NCBI GenBank assembly: GCA_017991025.1
Contig: JAGNMT010000209.1
Location: 1 to 6,683, forward strand
DNA: 6,683 nt
Direction: 5' to 3'
Origin: Verrucomicrobiales bacterium
Lineage (GTDB): Bacteria > Verrucomicrobiota > Verrucomicrobiia > Verrucomicrobiales > DEV007
A model generated the notes under the pieces. The model saw only the letters and a program-made list of their open reading frames with translations. It was not told where the DNA came from and made no database searches. Both the position numbers and the translations under genes were made by a program. Positions 5,003 to 6,683 of this stretch are shown piece by piece (position 1 is the stretch's first letter; each line of letters begins with the position of its first letter).

Positions 5003-6683
5003 ATGATTAGAGTTTGTTTGGCGAAAGCGGGAACCCTGATGATTGGCAGTCTCCTGCTCCTGTTCACCCTCACAGGCCAGTCCCAGCAATCGGCCCGCCA
5101 GCCTGAAAACAATCTGGATGCCAAACACCAGACGGTCGTCAAGCCCGCCCCGCCGCAGGATCCGGCGCTAGCCCGCTACGGCATCTTTGCGGAATCGGCG
5201 CCAAATCCCGATCCCGTGGAGGCGATGACGACAAAACTGCCCCTTGTCCTCAAAAAAGGGGATCGCATCGCGTTTGTCGGCAACACGCTGCTGGATCGGG
5301 CCGGGCAATTCGGGTTCCTGGAGTCGATGATCTATCAGTCGCATCCTGAACTCGACCTTGTGATCCGGAATTTTGCCTGGTCGGCGGATGAGGTGGATCT
5401 TCAGCCCCGTCCTGACAATTTCGCCACGGCCTCCCAGCACCTCACCCGGGAGAAGATCGATATTGTTTTCGCCGCCTTCGGTTTTAATGAATCGTTTAAG
5501 GGAGAGGAGGGCATCGGGCCTTTCAAGGAGCGGCTGAGGATTTATCTGCAGGGCCTGAAAAAATCGGCCTTCAACGGTAAAACGGGCCCGCAGATCGTGC
5601 TGATCTCGCCCGTCGCCGGGGAGAATACGGCTAGGGTTCCTGCGGCCGATCATAACAACAAACGGGTCGCCCTCTATACCGGGGCCATGGCGGAAATCGC
5701 CGCCGCCGAGCAGGTCGGGTTTGTCGATGTGTTCACGGCAACCGCGACGGCCATGGCTGATCCTGCCACAGATCTCACGATCAATGGGGTGCACCTCAAT
5801 GAGGACGGCTACCGCCTTTTCTCAAGGGAGGCGTTCCAGGGTGTTTTCGGGCAGTCACCCCCTGATGTGAACGACGCGCTTCGGGCGGTCGTGGTGGATA
5901 AAAATCGCCAGTATTTCCGGCGCTACCGCCCGCTCAACACGTTTTATTACACCGGTGGTCGCAGCAAGGATTACGGCTACCTCGACTTTCTTCCCGCGAT
6001 GCGGAAATTTGATCTAATGACGGCGAATCGCGAGGATCGGATTCATGCGCTCGCCCGGGGGGGGAAGATCGAGGGCCCGATTGATGATTCGAATCTGCCG
6101 GCGCTCGATGCCGTCGTCGAGGCGAGGGGCGCGAACGAGTGGCTCTCGCCGGCCAATGAACTGGCTGCCTTCAAGATCGATCCGCGCTTTGAGGTGAATC
6201 TCTTTGCCTCGGAGGAACAATTTCCCGAGATCGCCTGTCCGATCCAGATGCGATGGGATGGGCGCGGGCGTCTCTGGGTAAGCTGTTCTACGACTTATCC
6301 TCACGTGTATCCCGGGCAGGAACCGAACGACAAGATCGTCATTCTCGAAGATACCGATAAAGACGGTAAGGCTGACAAGTCGACGATTTTTGCCGACGAC
6401 CTCCATATTCCGCTCTCGTTTGAGCTCACCCGAAACGGTGTCTATGTTTCCGAGCAGCCTAACCTGAGCCTGATTGAGGATTTTGACGGTGATGACAAAG
6501 CGGACCATCGCACGGCGGTGCTCACCGGCTTCGGGACAGAGGACAGTCATCATTCGCTGCATGACCTTGTCTGGACGCCGGATGGAGATTTATTGTTTCG
6601 CGAATCCATCTTCCATCATTCGCAGGTGGAGACTCCCTATGGTCCGGTGAGGGCTCAGAACTCGGCCTGGTTCCGCTTTACAC
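5003..6683 (+). CDS. PVC-type heme-binding protein: SGNH-like domain plus propeller dehydrogenase-like domain (C-terminus cut)
   Basis: The frame runs open for 560 residues to the right edge. A signal peptide (hydrophobic 10-24) is followed by a linker rich in Pro and Ala. Residues about 85-280 form an SGNH/GDSL-hydrolase-like domain: GDRIAFVGNTLLDR (86-99) at block I, RNFAWSADEV (122-131) at block II, FGFNESF (159-165) at block III and TINGVHLNEDGY (259-270) at block V. The block I serine is absent: Asn94-Thr95 follows Gly93. Residues about 300-365 (FRRYRP, DLMTANREDRI) are the bridge usual in this family. From about 380 a secreted glucose-dehydrogenase-like propeller begins, with VNLFASEEQFPE (398-409), two Asp-rich loops DTDKDGKAD (450-458) and DFDGDDKAD (493-501), and HHSQVETPYGP (538-548). 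Full proteins of this family are about twice as long, with HEAT-like repeats and a C-terminal CxxCH heme motif; none of that is in the window. Role inferred: extracytoplasmic oxidation in carbohydrate use; substrate unknown. Confidence 0.85.
   Translation, partial: MIRVCLAKAGTLMIGSLLLLFTLTGQSQQSARQPENNLDAKHQTVVKPAPPQDPALARYGIFAESAPNPDPVEAMTTKLPLVLKKGDRIAFVGNTLLDRAGQFGFLESMIYQSHPELDLVIRNFAWSADEVDLQPRPDNFATASQHLTREKIDIVFAAFGFNESFKGEEGIGPFKERLRIYLQGLKKSAFNGKTGPQIVLISPVAGENTARVPAADHNNKRVALYTGAMAEIAAAEQVGFVDVFTATATAMADPATDLTINGVHLNEDGYRLFSREAFQGVFGQSPPDVNDALRAVVVDKNRQYFRRYRPLNTFYYTGGRSKDYGYLDFLPAMRKFDLMTANREDRIHALARGGKIEGPIDDSNLPALDAVVEARGANEWLSPANELAAFKIDPRFEVNLFASEEQFPEIACPIQMRWDGRGRLWVSCSTTYPHVYPGQEPNDKIVILEDTDKDGKADKSTIFADDLHIPLSFELTRNGVYVSEQPNLSLIEDFDGDDKADHRTAVLTGFGTEDSHHSLHDLVWTPDGDLLFRESIFHHSQVETPYGPVRAQNSAWFRFT

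Noticed and set aside
4987..5010. Seven-codon frame (MEYHQHD) overlapping the start of the PVC-type gene
   Set aside because: It could be a leader peptide, but it has no ribosome site and no regulatory residue pattern, and such short frames are common by chance.
5168..6562. Two long minus-strand open frames (5168-5794 and 6014-6562)
   Set aside because: They lie opposite the PVC-type gene, which shows clear family motifs throughout. Their products are Arg-, Gly- and Pro-rich with no domain, typical of antisense shadows in GC-rich coding DNA.

Overview
The window looks like chromosomal DNA from a PVC-group bacterium, most likely Verrucomicrobiota. Three things point there: the start of a secreted protein of the PVC-type heme-binding (CxxCH) family, which is largely confined to Planctomycetota and Verrucomicrobiota; a secreted PQQ-like beta-propeller with the mature N-terminal signature WPEFRGPG; and a general lack of clear Shine-Dalgarno sequences before the genes. 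The DNA is moderately GC-rich by eye. I see no transposase, integrase, tRNA, rRNA or CRISPR array. No stretch without a gene exceeds about 150 bases. This assignment is inferred from protein style, not from a search.

Layout. Bases 1-1880 hold three genes on the minus strand, read leftwards: an integral membrane protein resembling a degenerate CDP-alcohol phosphatidyltransferase (1245-1880), a secreted zinc N-acetylmuramoyl-L-alanine amidase (555-1181), and the N-terminal part of an ankyrin-repeat protein (428 down to the left edge, where it is cut). The ankyrin gene has a good candidate sigma-70-type promoter of its own. Divergent from this block is an ECF-type RNA polymerase sigma factor on the plus strand (preferred start 1995, end 2618). 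It runs tail to tail into a secreted PQQ-like beta-propeller gene on the minus strand (2625-3869); the two mirrored TAA stops lie inside a 14-bp perfect palindrome. Upstream of the propeller, also on the minus strand, is a multi-pass membrane protein of the CPBP (CAAX protease/bacteriocin-processing) superfamily with a degraded active site (3991-4851). Divergent from it, 5003 to the right edge holds the first 560 residues of a large secreted PVC-type protein: signal peptide, SGNH-like domain, then the start of a beta-propeller dehydrogenase-like domain with two calcium-loop-like motifs.

How the genes may work together. Most products are predicted to act at or beyond the inner membrane: wall cleavage, two membrane proteins and two secreted propellers. 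The sigma factor is the only clear regulator and has no anti-sigma gene beside it. There is no compelling multi-gene system; the grouping could simply be adjacent housekeeping and accessory envelope genes. The most interesting points are three enzyme-family proteins whose canonical catalytic motifs are incomplete (membrane phosphotransferase fold, CPBP fold, SGNH fold), and the compact convergent junction at 2613-2630.
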